A stretch of DNA of 64,000 nt from Campylobacterales bacterium (GTDB taxonomy: Bacteria; Campylobacterota; Campylobacteria; Campylobacterales; QNZT01): assembly GCA_027023405.1 (NCBI GenBank), contig JALVVN010000007.1, positions 82,307 to 146,306 of the forward strand, given 5' to 3'. The notes under the pieces are model-generated. The model was not told where the DNA came from. It searched no databases and worked only from the letters and a program-made list of their open reading frames with translations. Below are positions 8,045 through 16,833 of this stretch, one piece after another. Positions within the stretch are counted from its first letter, which is position 1. Every line of letters begins with the position of its first letter. Both the position numbers and the translations under genes were made by a program.

Positions 8045-8327
8045 GGATAATCTCTTTTTCTATATACTCTTTTATCGGTTCTTTGAGATTACTTTCAATT
8101 CCTAGTTCTACCTTTTTATGCAGGTTATCTTCCAAAAAATGCAACAATCCAAAGTAGTTATCAACTCTATTTTGGCTATCTAACTCTACAGCTATATCGA
8201 TATCAGATCCATCACGATTTTCAGCTCTCGCATAGCTTCCAAAGAGTCCTATCTTTTGCACCCCATATTTTACTTTCATGAACTCTTTGTGTGAGGATAA
8301 AAAATCGATAATCTCTTCTCTTGTCAT
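8037..8327 (-). CDS. MNT-type nucleotidyltransferase-domain protein (MntA-like antitoxin)
   Basis: [24 protein letters not shown] (GSxARx...SDxDxxV motif). Confidence 0.85.
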   Translation of the reverse strand: MTREEIIDFLSSHKEFMKVKYGVQKIGLFGSYARAENRDGSDIDIAVELDSQNRVDNYFGLLHFLEDNLHKKVELGIESNLKEPIKEYIEKEIIHV

Positions 8328-8365
8328 AAAGCATCTCCATCAATCAGTTTCCCTATTATACCACA

Positions 8366-10285
8366 TCACAAAAACTGCGCCCCATACACACTACTCTCCC
8401 TCCCAATCGGATAGTTTTTATTGAGGATCGGTTTTTGGAGTGCGAGGTTTCTCTGAATTCTGCCCCAGAGCGATTGGTTGGCGAAGGCTCTTCCGCTAAG
8501 CGTAAGTGTCTGGGTTTTGGTTTTGCCCAGTAACTGTGTAGCGATATCGGCGATATAATCTCCAAAACTCTCAAAGATACTATAGCAGAGAATCGGCTGC
8601 TGGGCACCGCTGAGTTTGTAGCTCATCAGTGAAGCCAAAAAGGCGTAATCATTAAAGCGATTGTCGGTCACTTTTGTATCGATCTGCATACCGCCCTTAC
8701 CCAAAAAGCTAAGCGCACTCTCCGATATCCCCTCAAAACTCTCATCCTCCAGCTCCAAGAGAATCGCCGTTACCCGAAAGAGATCGACCTCACCGCTCAA
8801 GTGATCGATACGCGCATACAGATCGGGAAATTTTGCGCGAAAATTCTCGACCAAGCGATCCGAACCCTCACGAAGTTCCCGAATATGTGCGAAAAGATTA
8901 TCCGCTTCAAAGGCTCTTGGAGGCACGACATCGATCACTGACTTTTTGTTATAGTAGAGGAAGTGGAGACGATCATCAAAATGGACTCCAATCGCCCCCT
9001 CCCCCAACTTCTCATGCTCCGCCAAAACACTAAGCATCGACGCTTCGGCTACGCTAAACGAAACGGCATCTTTTACCCTACTCCGCTCTCCTTGCGCGAC
9101 ATAGACCTCTTTGGCGGGAATCTGCGCAAAGAGCTCCGCACGATCAATGATCTTACCCATATCTGTATCCGCACAGACCAAGCCGGATGCGATACTCACA
9201 CGATCGCGCTTACCTCCCTGCACCGCTTTAGGAAAGATTGTTCGCTCACCGTCAATCAAAAGAAAAGTATCTTGATTGATAAAGAGTCGAAAATCCTTCT
9301 GTGGTGTAATAGGCAAATCAAAATCGACCAAAAAATCCCCCTCTTCGCCCTCTTCACACGCTTCATAGACGATATACTCCAATCCCGCATTGATGAGCTC
9401 TCTGGCTAAGAGCATACTCATCCCCTCATCGGGGTATTTCGTCCAGACACTGCTACCGAAATGCGATTTGGCTTCATCGCTCTTAGTCGCGATGCGAAGC
9501 AGAGGGCGCTCGATCGATAGCAGGGCGTTAAACTCCTGAACGACCAACATCAAATGTCGATTGAGCGCATTGACATCGGCGATAAAGAGAATCGCTTTGG
9601 GGTTAACCTTGCCTTCGGGTTTGTAAAATTTTCGATATCCGTGCAAGGTTTTCATGACGACGCTTTTGCCTTTGGCGATCGCCCTCGCACTCACTTCAAA
9701 AAGCTGGCGATAAGTACCTTTGTCATTGGCATATCGTTCACTCTTTTTATCGACCATGCGCAGGGCAACCCCGCAATCGATACATGAGATGAGCGGATAG
9801 GATTTTCGTAGCGGATTCATCTGCATCTCCTTCTTGCACGCTTCACACGGCACCAAAAACTTCATCACACTATTTGCACGAGAAAGGGGGTGCTGTGTCA
9901 AAAAGGCGTGATGCGCACCGCAAGCATTACAGGAGGTAAAGGGGTAGTAGTAACGACGACTAGAGACATCAAACATCTCCTTTTGACAACTCGGACACAA
10001 AGAGAGATCAAGAGGGAGATCATCGATCGCAATCGCTTTGATCTGAGGCTTCTCTTCACTCACAAAGTGACGACTCCCTTTGAGATAGATCGAAGCGGGT
10101 AGCGTCTCTTCGACCTGCTTCAAAAACGATTCTAATTTTGGCTCATCCTTTTGGGAGATCAGCACGATCTTCTCTTTCTCAAAGCCGATCTCCAGATCGA
10201 TATCACTCGCATCGATCAACGCTTTGATGAGTGCATAGAGATAACTTTTATTACTACGAAAGTTTAGTTCAACGATAAAGTACAT
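8366..10285 (-). CDS. hydE: HydE-like hydrogenase accessory protein; HypF-related with four CxxC zinc-finger motifs
   Basis: Position after hydABCD; CPSC/CNAC and CEAC/CIDC pairs resembling the HypF zinc fingers; degenerate Kae1-like region. Confidence 0.7.
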   Translation of the reverse strand: MYFIVELNFRSNKSYLYALIKALIDASDIDLEIGFEKEKIVLISQKDEPKLESFLKQVEETLPASIYLKGSRHFVSEEKPQIKAIAIDDLPLDLSLCPSCQKEMFDVSSRRYYYPFTSCNACGAHHAFLTQHPLSRANSVMKFLVPCEACKKEMQMNPLRKSYPLISCIDCGVALRMVDKKSERYANDKGTYRQLFEVSARAIAKGKSVVMKTLHGYRKFYKPEGKVNPKAILFIADVNALNRHLMLVVQEFNALLSIERPLLRIATKSDEAKSHFGSSVWTKYPDEGMSMLLARELINAGLEYIVYEACEEGEEGDFLVDFDLPITPQKDFRLFINQDTFLLIDGERTIFPKAVQGGKRDRVSIASGLVCADTDMGKIIDRAELFAQIPAKEVYVAQGERSRVKDAVSFSVAEASMLSVLAEHEKLGEGAIGVHFDDRLHFLYYNKKSVIDVVPPRAFEADNLFAHIRELREGSDRLVENFRAKFPDLYARIDHLSGEVDLFRVTAILLELEDESFEGISESALSFLGKGGMQIDTKVTDNRFNDYAFLASLMSYKLSGAQQPILCYSIFESFGDYIADIATQLLGKTKTQTLTLSGRAFANQSLWGRIQRNLALQKPILNKNYPIGRESSVYGAQFL

Positions 10286-10297
10286 AGAAGCCTCTTT

Positions 10298-10849
10298 TTA
10301 GTGATAGAATGATTGTTGCGGATTTGCGTAATGTTCGATAACCGTATCGAGCGAAACGGGGGAAGATGTCTGCTGAAGTTCGATGTGATGTCGGCGCAAT
10401 ACCGCTAAAGCCTTCTCAACCATGGATGCGAATGATTTTCGAACGATCGGCGTCACATTTGTCTCAACCGGTACAATATCCCCCGGATGCATCGCAACAA
10501 TCTCGATCTCTGCCATCTCATCATCATCCAAGATCGAGCAGATCTCCAGCATCTGTGCTACTTCCACCTCATTGGCGCTTTGGCGGATACTCCCCTGCTC
10601 CAAGAGTTCAGCTTTGCAGAAGTGAAAAATCTCACCGCTTTTACCCTCGGAAGTCGTACTCAAAATGAGAATCAAATCATACTCCCTAAAGAGCGTCATC
10701 AATCCAAATCCAAGCGCACCGCCGTCGATAATATCTACACCAAAGGGTATATGGTAGTTTCGCTTAAGGTATTCAGCGGCAAAAACACCCAAACCGTCAT
10801 CGCAAAACATAATGTTCCCGATGCCAATGATCGCGCACCGCTTCATCAT
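10298..10849 (-). CDS. hydD: Hydrogenase maturation endopeptidase (HyaD/HybD family)
   Basis: IIGIGNIMFCDDGLGVFAAEYL and IIDGGALGFGLM motifs; between hydC and hydE. Confidence 0.92.
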   Translation of the reverse strand: MMKRCAIIGIGNIMFCDDGLGVFAAEYLKRNYHIPFGVDIIDGGALGFGLMTLFREYDLILILSTTSEGKSGEIFHFCKAELLEQGSIRQSANEVEVAQMLEICSILDDDEMAEIEIVAMHPGDIVPVETNVTPIVRKSFASMVEKALAVLRRHHIELQQTSSPVSLDTVIEHYANPQQSFYH

Positions 10850-11584
10850 TTAATTCTTGTCTCTGGGTACAAATTTATTACCGCCGAATGCGATCGAGAT
10901 ATCACCCTCTTGCCAAAAAATCGTTCTCCACACTTGGTAGTAGATATGAAACACTACCCAAACAATAATAACCCACATCAGCATATGATGCACAATTCTC
11001 ACATCCATTATCGATGCTACCGGTCCACCTCCTAACACTGAATGTGTCGCAGGTATCGTCCAATCCGTCACCAAGTGCAACATCCACGGCCACCATCTCC
11101 CGATACTGCTCTCTCCCGATTCCAAACCATGCACATAAAGCTGAAGTCCTGTAAAAAGCATCAATGCCAACAGGATATGGAAGATCGTAAAATAAACCGT
11201 ATTGAAGCTATCGCTATGCGACGAATCAAAACTCTTTTTACGATTAAAGGTGAGTAGATTGACCAGTACAGCAAAAAACTCTTTGATATTGGTAGGCGTG
11301 GGCAAAAGCTTGAGGATCGGCTTCTCAAATCTCGAAAAGAAGAAGAGATACGCCACGATGATCGAAGTCACATCGAAAATAATCGCAACGATAAAGTGCC
11401 CCCATCGATTCCACGCCATCACATACTTATCGACTGCCGATTCGGCGATGAGTGTCTGATAATAGGGCTCAGCGATATAGAACCCCGTAATAATCGCCAC
11501 CACCATTGAAATGGCATTGACCCAGTGGATGATCCGCATCGCACCGGTCATTCGCTTGACATTTTTATAGGCTATCTGTTTCAT
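10850..11584 (-). CDS. hydC: Ni/Fe-hydrogenase b-type cytochrome subunit
   Basis: MRIIHWVNAISMVVAIITGFYI; HMLMWVIIVWVVFHIYYQVW. Confidence 0.95.
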   Translation of the reverse strand: MKQIAYKNVKRMTGAMRIIHWVNAISMVVAIITGFYIAEPYYQTLIAESAVDKYVMAWNRWGHFIVAIIFDVTSIIVAYLFFFSRFEKPILKLLPTPTNIKEFFAVLVNLLTFNRKKSFDSSHSDSFNTVYFTIFHILLALMLFTGLQLYVHGLESGESSIGRWWPWMLHLVTDWTIPATHSVLGGGPVASIMDVRIVHHMLMWVIIVWVVFHIYYQVWRTIFWQEGDISIAFGGNKFVPRDKN

Positions 11585-11593
11585 TTTGGCTCC

Positions 11594-13501
11594 TTAGAAG
11601 GTGCAAGTCGGATCGACTTTATAGACGGCTAACTCTTTGCCTTTGGTGTCGAGTACATGCACGGCACAGGCGATACAGGGATCAAAGCTATGGATTGTTC
11701 GAATAATCTCCAATGGCTCCTCCGGATTGGCAACTTTTGTACCGATGAGACTCGCTTCATAGGCACCCAACTGTCCTTTATGATCTCGTGGTCCTGCATT
11801 CCAAGTCGATGGAACTACTGCCTGATAGTTGATGATCCTTCCATCTTTGATTCTGACCCAGTGTCCCAACGCACCTCGTGGTGCTTCGGCAAGTCCCGCT
11901 CCTTTTGAATCCGCCGCAACTTCATCAAAATCAAACTCCGTCCAAGTCGAGAGATCACCGCTTGCAGCATTTTTCGCCAGCTCATCGACCCACTCCATCA
12001 TAACATCGCCCATCAACTCTGTTTCGATAGCCCTCGCCGCGGTTCGACCGACAGTCGAGAAGAGTACCGTGATAGGTAAGCCTGATCGCTTGAGGAAATT
12101 TCCGACATACTTTTTGATTCGCTCATCGCCCTTTACATAACCGACTACCATTCGCGCAAGTGGCCCCACTTCGACAGGCTTACCGTCATAGCGAGGAGAT
12201 TTGATCCATGAATACTTCTCATCTGTTTTGAGATAGGCATATCCATCCTCTCTCTTCTCAAGACCGGTATAGTGCGGTACCGTTTGCCCCTCATAGGGAT
12301 GAAGCGGTTTATCGCCCTCATACCATGAGTGTGTCACATCCTCCGTGATCTTTGAGGGATCGAGTTCATAAGCTTTGGAGATATCACCATCTAGGACAAG
12401 ACCTGAAGGAAAGAGATTTTTAGCTTTATAAAAACCGCTATCATCCAATTTAAAATCTCCGTAACTCATATAGCTCAACAATCCTCCGCCGGTTCCACCG
12501 ACACCTTTATAAGTCGCATCTTTATCCGTCGCCTCTTTGGCATAGGCGGTTCCCGCCATATAAACATCCGGAAGATAAGCACCTTTGACAAACTCCACAC
12601 CATCTTTGAGGAGTTGCTTAAAGAGAGCAATTCTTGCCGGGTTTTGGATATCCTGCACACATGTCACGCCACCCACGACGATCGATTGCGGATGCGGATT
12701 TTTTCCGCCGAAGATCGCTTGCATCTTTGCCAAATCTCTTTGGATGTCAAGCGCTTTGAGATAGTGCGCGACACCGATGAGATTTTGTTCAGGGGTGAGC
12801 TGATAGTGTTTATTCCCCCAATATCCGTTACCGAAAATTCCCAATCTTCCCTGCTTTGCAAACTTCACAACACGATCTTGCACCGCTTTAAAGTCCGCCT
12901 CTGCAGAGATATAGGGTTTATGTCCCGCGACTTCTGCCCATTTGACCGCCTCTTGGGCAGTTTTGGCAGGATCGGCTTTGGTAGCAGAAAGTACATCGAC
13001 AAAGTCGAGTGCGTGTAGATGATAAAAGTGCACCAAGTGATCATGCACATAGAGCGCTCCTTGGATCAAGTTTCTCACAAGTCGCGCATTTTTAGGGATC
13101 GTAATCTTAAAGGCATCCTCTACCGCTTCGATACTTCGCTGATAGTGCGTACCGGTACAGACACCGCAAATTCGCATCGCTAAAAGCCCGGCATCTCTAG
13201 GGTCTCTTCCCTTCAAGATCGTCTCGATGCCTCTAAACATCGTAGAGGAGCTGTAAGCATCTACGATCTTATTGTTCTCATCAATGATCGCTTCGATTCG
13301 CAAATGCCCCTCGATTCGCGTAATAGGATCGACAATGATATGTTTTTTACCACCCTTTGAGCTACCCTTTTTCTCACTATTTTCATTACTCTGTGTCGCT
13401 TTAATTTCACTCTCTTTTGTCTTGCTCCCACTCTCTTGACTCTTTGCCGTTGCATTGATATCGCTTTTCATCGCCTCTTGTGTCGTATTGTTCTCACTCA
13501 T
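11594..13501 (-). CDS. hydB: [NiFe] hydrogenase large subunit, group 1
   Basis: RICGVCTGTHY and C-terminal DPCIACAVHV...VDPTCTF; start may be internal given low-complexity N-terminus. Confidence 0.96.
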   Translation of the reverse strand: MSENNTTQEAMKSDINATAKSQESGSKTKESEIKATQSNENSEKKGSSKGGKKHIIVDPITRIEGHLRIEAIIDENNKIVDAYSSSTMFRGIETILKGRDPRDAGLLAMRICGVCTGTHYQRSIEAVEDAFKITIPKNARLVRNLIQGALYVHDHLVHFYHLHALDFVDVLSATKADPAKTAQEAVKWAEVAGHKPYISAEADFKAVQDRVVKFAKQGRLGIFGNGYWGNKHYQLTPEQNLIGVAHYLKALDIQRDLAKMQAIFGGKNPHPQSIVVGGVTCVQDIQNPARIALFKQLLKDGVEFVKGAYLPDVYMAGTAYAKEATDKDATYKGVGGTGGGLLSYMSYGDFKLDDSGFYKAKNLFPSGLVLDGDISKAYELDPSKITEDVTHSWYEGDKPLHPYEGQTVPHYTGLEKREDGYAYLKTDEKYSWIKSPRYDGKPVEVGPLARMVVGYVKGDERIKKYVGNFLKRSGLPITVLFSTVGRTAARAIETELMGDVMMEWVDELAKNAASGDLSTWTEFDFDEVAADSKGAGLAEAPRGALGHWVRIKDGRIINYQAVVPSTWNAGPRDHKGQLGAYEASLIGTKVANPEEPLEIIRTIHSFDPCIACAVHVLDTKGKELAVYKVDPTCTF

Positions 13502-13502
13502 C

Positions 13503-14744
13503 TTACGCCTCCTCTTCTACTTTACTCTTTTTGCCAAATATTGCACTTCCCGCCGCATGCAGTCCGATACCGATACCCGCAGCCGTCAACAATCCTAAAC
13601 CAAACTCATCCACCGTCTTCTCGACACCGCCCGTAGGCGCTTTGATATTGGCATTTGCCATCGGTCGCTCATAGGCATATTTATCCCAAAAGTCTGGTTC
13701 AGAACAGCCGATACACCCACGACCGACACCCACCGGCCAGTTAACTCCTTCGTTATAACGGATAATCGAGCAGTTGTTGAAAGTCATTGGTCCTTTACAA
13801 CCCATCTTATAGAGGCAGAAGTTATTTTTCGCACCCTCATCGCCCCACTCTTCGACAAATTCGCCCGCATCAAAATGCGCGCGTCGCTCACAGTTGTCAT
13901 GAATACGATACCCAAACGCAAACTTCGGTCTTAGGAGTGAATCGAGCTCTGGCACTTGACCTGTCAAGACATAGTGGAGAATCACACCGACCATATTGGA
14001 AGGATTTGCGGGACAAGCGGGAATATTGATGATAGGCTTTCCTTTGACCATATCCATCACACCCACCGCATCGGTAGGGTTAGGAGCTGCAGCAGGCACA
14101 CCGCCGAATGTCGCACAACTTCCTACCGCCACCACCGCAGCAGCATCTTTGGAGAGTCGTAATAGATGATCTTGAAAAGTCTCCGCTTTCGCACCGATAG
14201 TACCGTAATGACCGTCAATACCTCGTGGAACAGAACCCTCTACAAAAAGTAGATATTTCCCTTTAAAAGTCTCAATCGCATCCTCAAGCTGCTTCTCCGC
14301 CTGATGACCTGACGGTGCCATCAAGGTTTCGTGAAACTCCAAGGAGATAATATCAAGCACAATCTCGTCGATCTTAGGTCCGTCACTTCGCAAAAGCGCC
14401 TCCGAGTTACCCGCACAATCCTGAAGCTCGATCCATACCACCGGCACACGGTTCATCAACTCCGCCGCTTCAGCGACAAGCGGGGTAAATGACGCCGGCA
14501 ACATCAGCATCGCCGTCGTAGCGGAAGCCCACTTTAAAAAATCTCGACGATCGAACCCCTCATCAAAAATCGCATTTTTAAAATCGATACGATTGCTTAC
14601 CGGAGGTAGCGCTCTCAAAGCATCCAATCTCGCTCGACACTTCTCAAAAAGCGCCTCATAGTACGCTTCACCTCTATTTGTCTCAACTTTTGCACTCTGG
14701 GAAGTGAAAAGCCTCTTTACCGACTCGATCCGCTTATCGCTCAT
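13503..14744 (-). CDS. hydA: [NiFe] hydrogenase small subunit, Tat-exported, C-terminal membrane anchor
   Basis: Tat motif RRDFLKW, FeS-cluster Cys motifs, C-terminal hydrophobic tail. Confidence 0.96.
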   Translation of the reverse strand: MSDKRIESVKRLFTSQSAKVETNRGEAYYEALFEKCRARLDALRALPPVSNRIDFKNAIFDEGFDRRDFLKWASATTAMLMLPASFTPLVAEAAELMNRVPVVWIELQDCAGNSEALLRSDGPKIDEIVLDIISLEFHETLMAPSGHQAEKQLEDAIETFKGKYLLFVEGSVPRGIDGHYGTIGAKAETFQDHLLRLSKDAAAVVAVGSCATFGGVPAAAPNPTDAVGVMDMVKGKPIINIPACPANPSNMVGVILHYVLTGQVPELDSLLRPKFAFGYRIHDNCERRAHFDAGEFVEEWGDEGAKNNFCLYKMGCKGPMTFNNCSIIRYNEGVNWPVGVGRGCIGCSEPDFWDKYAYERPMANANIKAPTGGVEKTVDEFGLGLLTAAGIGIGLHAAGSAIFGKKSKVEEEA

Positions 14745-14761
14745 ACCGTCTCCTTTATAAA

Positions 14762-14775
14762 TGAATAATCATTCA
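14762..14775 (-). promoter_or_regulatory. Candidate operator TGAATGATTATTCA just downstream of TACAAT (minus strand) before hydA
   Basis: Identical to 4225..4238, same orientation and similar position relative to the -10 box. Confidence 0.5.
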
Positions 14776-14951
14776 GTATTGTAGGGTAGTTATACTTAGA
14801 TCGGGGTTAAATTTTAGAGAGTAATATAAATGATAGTTATAATTAGGAGTGAATTTATCTGAATATACTACCTAAAATCAATTCAATTCACATTCAATTC
14901 ATATTGAGTTGTTAGTATAAGATTCCATAAAAATTAAATTAAGGATAATTT

Positions 14952-15494
14952 ATGATAACAAAAAAGATACTAACTATCGCAGGAGCCGCACTCCTTCTAA
15001 GCGCAAACGCAATCGCAGATGCCAACTTAAAGAAAAATCCGGACAATGTCAAAAAAATACAGCAAGCTGCCGGAGAGAAAAGTCCCTACTATCGCACAAA
15101 AAAAGAGGCTTTTCCAAAAGACTACTTCCTCGTAAGTCAAAACCTCCCGTTTTTGGTCGGTGTTGCGCTTTTTCACCCCAACAGTGACACACTTAAACTC
15201 GATAAAAAACAGCTCGAAGCAATCGTAGAGATCAAGAAAACAACCGTGCCCGTCTCTGTAAAAATGGCAAAAGAGATTAAGGCGATGGAGTTAAAATTGG
15301 CAAAAGCGATCTTGGAGGAGAAAAAAGATCCCAAAAGCCTCTATGAATTGGTCGATAAAATTTCTAAAGCACGCACGGATCTTACCAAAGCACATCTAAA
15401 TTGCATCCATAAAATCCAAAACATTCTCTCAGATGCGCAGTATAAGGTACTATTAAAACTAGCTGCGACACCTGCCAACCCTAGCACAAAATAG
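14952..15494 (+). CDS. Periplasmic Spy/CpxP/ZraP-like helical protein
   Basis: Signal peptide, helical region with KLDKKQLEAIVEIKKTTVP ... LSDAQYKVLLKL. Confidence 0.5.
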   Translation: MITKKILTIAGAALLLSANAIADANLKKNPDNVKKIQQAAGEKSPYYRTKKEAFPKDYFLVSQNLPFLVGVALFHPNSDTLKLDKKQLEAIVEIKKTTVPVSVKMAKEIKAMELKLAKAILEEKKDPKSLYELVDKISKARTDLTKAHLNCIHKIQNILSDAQYKVLLKLAATPANPSTK

Positions 15495-15555
15495 TGCTGG
15501 GGCTTACATCATTGCACACTAACAAATCTTCACTAGCATTAAACACAAACGCACT

Positions 15556-16833
15556 TTAATGTGTCGTACACACCGAACAGACATCAAATGTCTTAAAAAT
15601 AAACTCCGCCAACGCTCTATCATCTGTACCGATCATCGCCTGCTGTGAGACTCCAGGCATTTCGCGTGTACCTTGGCTGAGATTCCACTGAGTCGGGGTA
15701 ATGATCTGCCATTTTTGAATTTGCCCCTCTTGGAGCTTCACACGATGGATGAGCGATCCGCGTGCCGCTTCCACCGCGCCGACTCCCTCGGCGCTCGCTC
15801 TTTTGATACTTTGCGGCGGTTCGATCCATGAGGGTTGGCGCAAATCGATTTGAGAGAGGAGAAGGAGTGAGTGGTGCAGGAGCTGAATCGTTTCGCAACT
15901 TCGTGCGAGAATACGACTAAAGAGACTATCGCCGTAGCGCCTGTGGGCATCTTTGATGAGCGGTGTCTTGAGGAGCATCGCACGGCTGAGCGGTCCTACT
16001 TCATAATACTTCTGTTTGTAGGTGACATTTTGCGCAAGAGAGTCACTGTTTGGCGACACTTCAACAAAGCGCTCCGAGATGTGGGGCTGAATACGCGTCT
16101 TGATTGACTTACCCCGCTGAAAGTAGCGACTCTCACCAAAGACGATAAAGCGATCAAAACTCCTCCCCTCACTCTGCCACCCCTTTTCCAAAAGGAGGTT
16201 GAGCAGTTGGGGCAGATCGCCCTGATGCGAGAGAAGCGTCTGCGTCTTTTCACACCCAAGCAGTCGGGTTGTATCCGCTACTACCATATGTTTTTCGAAA
16301 AAGGCGATCACCTCCTTAAGGAGATTTCGCACCGAGAGGATCTCGATAGAGGTCGGTTCAGAGGTGATACCGCCCACAATAGCATAGGAGTTGTGCGGAT
16401 ACTGCCCCGCCAGATATGCGATTGCCTGTGAGATGAGACGGGAAACCTCAGAAGCAAATAATACTTTTTGATCTAGCTTCAGTTGTGGTAACAGTGTCAA
16501 ATAGAACCATTTGAAGTGGTTTTGAATCAGCTCCAGATTGAGTGTCAGCTCACGGATAATCGAAGCTTTGGGGCTAATCTCCAACCCTTCGATGCAACTC
16601 TCCAGCGCCTTGACGGTTGCGATCAAGTGCGCATGTCCACAAATACCGCATACTCGGGGATTGATCACCAGCGCATCTTCAGCCGGTCGCCCCTCTAAAA
16701 TCTGTTCGATCCCCCGTTGTGAACCAAAGAGGATATCGACAAACTCGATTCGCTCCTGATCAAAATGAAACTTTAGCGTCGCTTCACCCTCGATCTTTTC
16801 GATCAACTTCGCAACCGTAATCTTTCTACTCAT
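15556..16833 (-). CDS. [NiFe] hydrogenase large subunit, sensor/HupV-like (no C-terminal extension)
   Basis: NPRVCGICGHAHL and terminal FDVCSVCTTH*; start chosen at MSRKITVAKL. Confidence 0.85.
   Translation of the reverse strand: MSRKITVAKLIEKIEGEATLKFHFDQERIEFVDILFGSQRGIEQILEGRPAEDALVINPRVCGICGHAHLIATVKALESCIEGLEISPKASIIRELTLNLELIQNHFKWFYLTLLPQLKLDQKVLFASEVSRLISQAIAYLAGQYPHNSYAIVGGITSEPTSIEILSVRNLLKEVIAFFEKHMVVADTTRLLGCEKTQTLLSHQGDLPQLLNLLLEKGWQSEGRSFDRFIVFGESRYFQRGKSIKTRIQPHISERFVEVSPNSDSLAQNVTYKQKYYEVGPLSRAMLLKTPLIKDAHRRYGDSLFSRILARSCETIQLLHHSLLLLSQIDLRQPSWIEPPQSIKRASAEGVGAVEAARGSLIHRVKLQEGQIQKWQIITPTQWNLSQGTREMPGVSQQAMIGTDDRALAEFIFKTFDVCSVCTTH

Noticed and set aside
14870-14925. AATTCA-rich repeats upstream of 14952 considered as a tandem regulatory array
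   Set aside because: Irregular spacing in AT-rich intergenic DNA; not distinguishable from low complexity by eye.
15479-15502. Hairpin CCCTAGCAC-AAAATA-GTGCTGGGG at the end of the 14952 gene as a terminator
   Set aside because: Stem is plausible but there is no T tract; too weak to list as a feature.
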